DNA from: Polytrichum commune
Lineage: Eukaryota > Streptophyta > Polytrichopsida > Polytrichales > Polytrichaceae
Assembly (NCBI GenBank): GCA_950295325.1
Contig: OX485803.1
Location: 12,214,001-12,278,000, forward strand
Direction: 5' to 3'
Length of the DNA: 64,000 bases
The position numbers were made by a program, and so were the translations under genes. Positions 60,514 to 64,000 of this stretch are shown here, one piece after another. Each line of letters begins with the position of its first letter. The first letter of the stretch is position 1. The notes beneath the pieces are model-generated. The model had not been told where the DNA came from and searched no databases. It saw nothing but the letters and a program-made list of their open reading frames with translations.

Positions 60514-62910
60514 TTCACTCCACCACAACACCTTTTTCACCACAATTTCTTCCCCGCTCTCCACCGCATGAGTTCAGGTTTTTTACATTTTACTAAGAGT
60601 ATCGTTTTTACCCAAATAACACGTGTAGTTAATATGTGCACCGAAGAATATGATATAACTTAGTCGGTGAACAATGGTAATATCGGTGAAAAAAACTATA
60701 GCAACACGTAACTCCAAATGGTAACCCACACTAATTAGAGAACTCAATGTAGTTACAGACGAACAAATTGGATTTGTGAAATAACTACACTAAATATGAT
60801 ATCAATATACTGTCACTTACCACCTGGACTTACAGCAATGCTATACCAATTTATCGTATATCTCATGTACTACCAAAAAATGTGTGAAATTGGTAGTTTG
60901 GACATTACAGAACTTCAACAACTTTACATGTACTTGGACAAAAAGAACATCAATCGGAAAGAGATATTGCACAGTGTAAACCCAAACAGTGAGTGACACA
61001 AGAAATCATATTTTGGTGCCGTTCATTGAAATTCAAGACTTCATGGAAACCACCGACCGATTATAGAGGATTTTGCAGAAGATTCCTTTGTTAATTTAAT
61101 AAAGAGGATCGAAAGATGTCAACATGTGACCGGCTGGCATTGAAAACAAGGGGATCTCGGACACTCATCTGATCTGTGGCCACCACACTCTTTGTTCTGA
61201 CACGTGGAATTCTGCCACACAAAGAAGAAATTCTCATTGTTTGTGGGGATGGGGGTAGTGGCTTGAATTGTGAGTGTATTTGTGTGTGTGTGTGTGTGTC
61301 GGTGGGTGGTGATGTAAAAATACTAAATCACTTAACCTACTAGGTTAACATCTGGGCGAACCAACCCATACACTGGTTCCTGGTTGGATGCCTAAACCCT
61401 TGCCTCCAAGGATCCAGTGTGCAGGTTGGTTCGTCCCGGTCCTAGGTTAACTGGGTTGATGTTGTTTCGAAAGGTGGGAGCCATTTGTGGATCTGTGCAT
61501 GGATGATAGAAGATGTCGGTAGATTTCTGGAATATTACCAGGGGTGAGGAGTGAATTGGTTGAGAGAGGGGATTCTCGTTCAGTCAACATTCTTGTGTGT
61601 TTGAATAAAACCCCGAAATAGGATGCAACATGGATAGTGTGTGTAGTGTTTGGTTGATTTGATATCGGAATCGTATTTAGAGACCCTGAATGAGTCCAGT
61701 CTGAGTCATTTGAAATGAACCGGCCACAAACTTTGAGGGGGTCGAGCTTTTATGTTAGATGGGTGGGATACTACCTTTGCACGTGATGATAATTCCATGG
61801 TTTTAGGTTTGAGATGACCCTAAACTACCGGATGATAGTGGAGAGGCACCGAAACCGAACGGAGTAGTTGGCGGTTCGATTCCCGGCAGTGAAATCGTCT
61901 CTCTACTTGCGCGGAAAAACTAGTCGGGCGGTCAAGCGCCTCCTGTGTAAGTGGAGGAGGGTAGATTGGGAGTGGAGGGTGGATAAAACAATGTAAATTC
62001 CATCAAATAAAATTTCAGACGCAGTAAATTTGTAAGGAACGATTAAGATTGTTTTCGGTATTTATTTTGAGCTTTCCTCATACTTTAGACTCAGAGCCTC
62101 TCTCCTTGGGTCAAAACTTTGCTCTCAACCAACAAGATCGCTTCGATTCCAGAGTTTCTTTTGGTCTTCCGACCCTGCTCGTGGAAACCCTAAAACGCCT
62201 ACGGTCTAAGATACGTCTCTTAATAAAAGTCCTCTGTTGGACTGCACATTTGTTGACATTCTTGTGGGGGGTTGCCTTTACCCAAAAACAAATTTACACC
62301 CGGGCCCATCCTTCGTGACATCACAGGAAGAAAAGAAAAGAAAAACCATTGTTACCTCTGGGCACCAGTCTTTTGTGACATCATGGGGAAAAAGAAGCAC
62401 TTGTTACCGAGGAAGTTTTTGGTACGGACGCCTAGTGTTTTTTAGGGTTTTTTTTTAAAAAAAAATTGTGGGCTTTGCACATGGACAAGTGGCAGCGATC
62501 CACACTAGGTGCCACCTCAAAATGCTGCCAAACTGGCCTTTGACCCCAAAAAGGAAGGAAAGGCAACGCATGTGGAAATGGAAGGCATGTGGAAAGGGCC
62601 CTTGTTGTGGCTCGACCCCCCCCCCCCCCCCCCTTTCTTCCCCTTGGCTTGGTTACTTCCTTCCTACCTTCCTCTATGCTTATTTTCATCTCCCACTTGG
62701 CTCCACCACAAATCCATCAATCCCCAAGGAAGCTTCTATTTTATGTTATTGTCGCCATGGTCACCGTACGGCTCCACTCGAACAACGCCCACCATTTTTA
62801 TTTTTCTTCCTTCTTTCTCTTCTCTTCTCTTCTCTAATAATTTCAATGTTTCATCGAAGTTCGTGAGACGCCTCCTTGAAGAGTGTCGGCTGCACGGTTG
62901 TTCGATCCAA
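60514..62910. other. gene-free DNA with repeat fragments
   Basis: 60640-60800 contains an ACTACACTAAATATGATATC fragment. 61018-61165 is a half-copy of R2. A TG microsatellite lies near 61281-61299. 61836-61925 holds GGTTCGATTCC, a B-box-like word without a good cloverleaf. A C-run lies near 62618-62633. Open frames at 62468-62985 cross this C-run and are low-complexity; not called. Confidence 0.5.
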
Positions 62911-63515
62911 ACAAACCACCATTTTTCCATCACGCTCTACATTACCGAGGGCTCGTTGTTTTACACTCGTGACCAAGGGCCATGAGGAAAATGTGGTTCA
63001 TGGTTTCTTGTGGTCACGGTCAATGGTCCGACAACCATGATCCGTAGAGATTCACATCACGTTTCGAGAGCCTCGGTCATGGGACATACTATTGTGAAGC
63101 GGGTTTTAGATTGAAATGTAGTGTATTTGATGAAAATGAAAATAGTTAGAAGTTTTTCAAACAAACCATCATTTTTCATCATGCTCCACGTACTGAGGGT
63201 TGTTGTTTTACACACGTGACCAAGGGTCATGAGGAAAATGTGGTTTATGGTTTCTTGTGGTCACGGTCGGCGGTCCGATGACCATGACCTAGAGAGATCC
63301 ACGTCACTTTTTGAGAGCCGTGGTCATGGGACATACTACTGTGGAGCGGATTTCAGATTGGAATGTAGTGCATTTGAAAAAAAAGTGAAAATAGTTAGAA
63401 GTTTTCCAAACAAACCAACACTCTTTCATCATGCTCTACGTATTGAGAGTTGTTGTTTTACACATGTGACCAAGGGCCATGAGGAAAAAATGATTTATGG
63501 TCTCTAGTTGGTCGA
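62911..63515. repeat. 249-bp tandem repeat, about 2.4 copies
   Basis: Copies begin AAACCACCA (about 62915), AAACCATCA (about 63163) and AAACCAACA (about 63411). They share TTGTTTTACAC..GTGACCAAGG and GTCATGGGACATACTA. The third is cut off near 63515. Copies differ by roughly a tenth, so the duplication is not recent. Non-coding. Confidence 0.85.
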
Positions 63516-64000
63516 AGTTCACAAATGTGTAAAGTGTTATTTCTCGTGTGTATTTGCTCGGGTGTTAACTGGTGTGTAAGATAATACTTTGCCAAATTTA
63601 AACAAGCATGTCTTGTGTTTGAAACTCTACCTATGAGGCACCTATTGAATACATATGGAAGTGGTCCCCAAAGTGGTTGTAAAATAAGACTACATATGAG
63701 TGCTTTTTAACATCATTGTGGTCAACGTTGGAATCGCTCCTTCTCCAACTAGTGGCATCAAGTTGCATGCTAGTGAAAGGGAACATGTGCTTTGAGGTTG
63801 TGCAACTATGCCTAGGATGGACTAATTACTTTTGATGTACATGAGTTTGTAATCTAGTGAATTTATGTGCATTTAACGTCCAATCAAACTACGTTAATTA
63901 TGATAAATAATACATCCCATGTGACTTACCATACACATCCTTACAGTGTGGCCCAACAAAAAGGAAAAAATAATGTCAAATTTATATAGTGTGGCCTAGA
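63516..64000. other. unassigned window end
   Basis: AT-rich sequence with no recognised gene or repeat. Confidence 0.4.

Noticed and set aside
61836-61925. Possible tRNA gene or SINE head (GGTTCGATTCC)
   Set aside because: The B-box-like word is good but the T stem pairs poorly and no full cloverleaf or anticodon arm could be built.
62468-62985. Proline-rich frames of 132-158 codons
   Set aside because: They depend on a C homopolymer and overlap in three frames at once, typical of base-composition artefacts.

Overview
This window is nuclear DNA of a land plant. The evidence is spliced genes with GT-AG introns, a 3-ketoacyl-CoA synthase, cytosolic class I small heat-shock proteins, a plastid-type PDZ protein and a plant-length proteasome subunit RPN3. 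Genes are sparse: five clear ones plus one unidentified spliced gene. They sit as islands of fairly balanced base composition in AT-rich DNA full of small, mostly non-autonomous DNA transposons, inverted repeats and tandem arrays. The sequence alone does not settle the lineage. A non-seed plant or another repeat-rich genome is possible, but that is inference.

Layout. 1-15 kb has no gene. It holds copies of a dispersed repeat (called R1 here), a ten-unit tandem array grown from one part of R1 (5.57-6.96 kb), a long foldback (R2, 7.36-8.21 kb) carrying a nested TA-flanked MITE, and a three-unit tandem repeat of about 472 bp (13.4-14.9 kb). 15.8-20.0 kb is a complete nine-exon RPN3 gene on the minus strand. 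22.2-31.4 kb is framed by two divergent HSP20 paralogs about 8.2 kb apart, with a pogo/Tigger-like fossil and a small inverted-repeat element between them. 32.5-34.2 kb has an unidentified minus-strand spliced gene whose last three exons can be resolved. 36.6-37.5 kb is a Harbinger-like MITE inserted in the terminal repeat of another element, just upstream of a five-exon plastid PDZ gene (37.8-40.6 kb). 41.9-49.5 kb is a transposon cluster: three elements with 8-bp target duplications, a TA-flanked 944-bp element, a broken gag remnant of an LTR retroelement and a 977-bp palindrome with 34-bp repeats in its arms. 51.2-56.3 kb has a minisatellite, two hairpins resembling miRNA precursors, and more nested repeats. 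57.0-58.6 kb is an intact intronless KCS gene on the minus strand. The rest is repeats, including a second Harbinger-like MITE and a 249-bp tandem repeat.

The genes do not form a pathway. RPN3 (proteasome lid), two chaperones, a plastid PDZ protein and a wax/lipid elongase are ordinary plant neighbours. The most interesting points are the frame-shifted tail and duplicated leader of the second HSP20 gene, nested insertions whose target sites can be read from sister copies, the two hairpins at 53.1-53.7 kb, and the unidentified gene near 33 kb.
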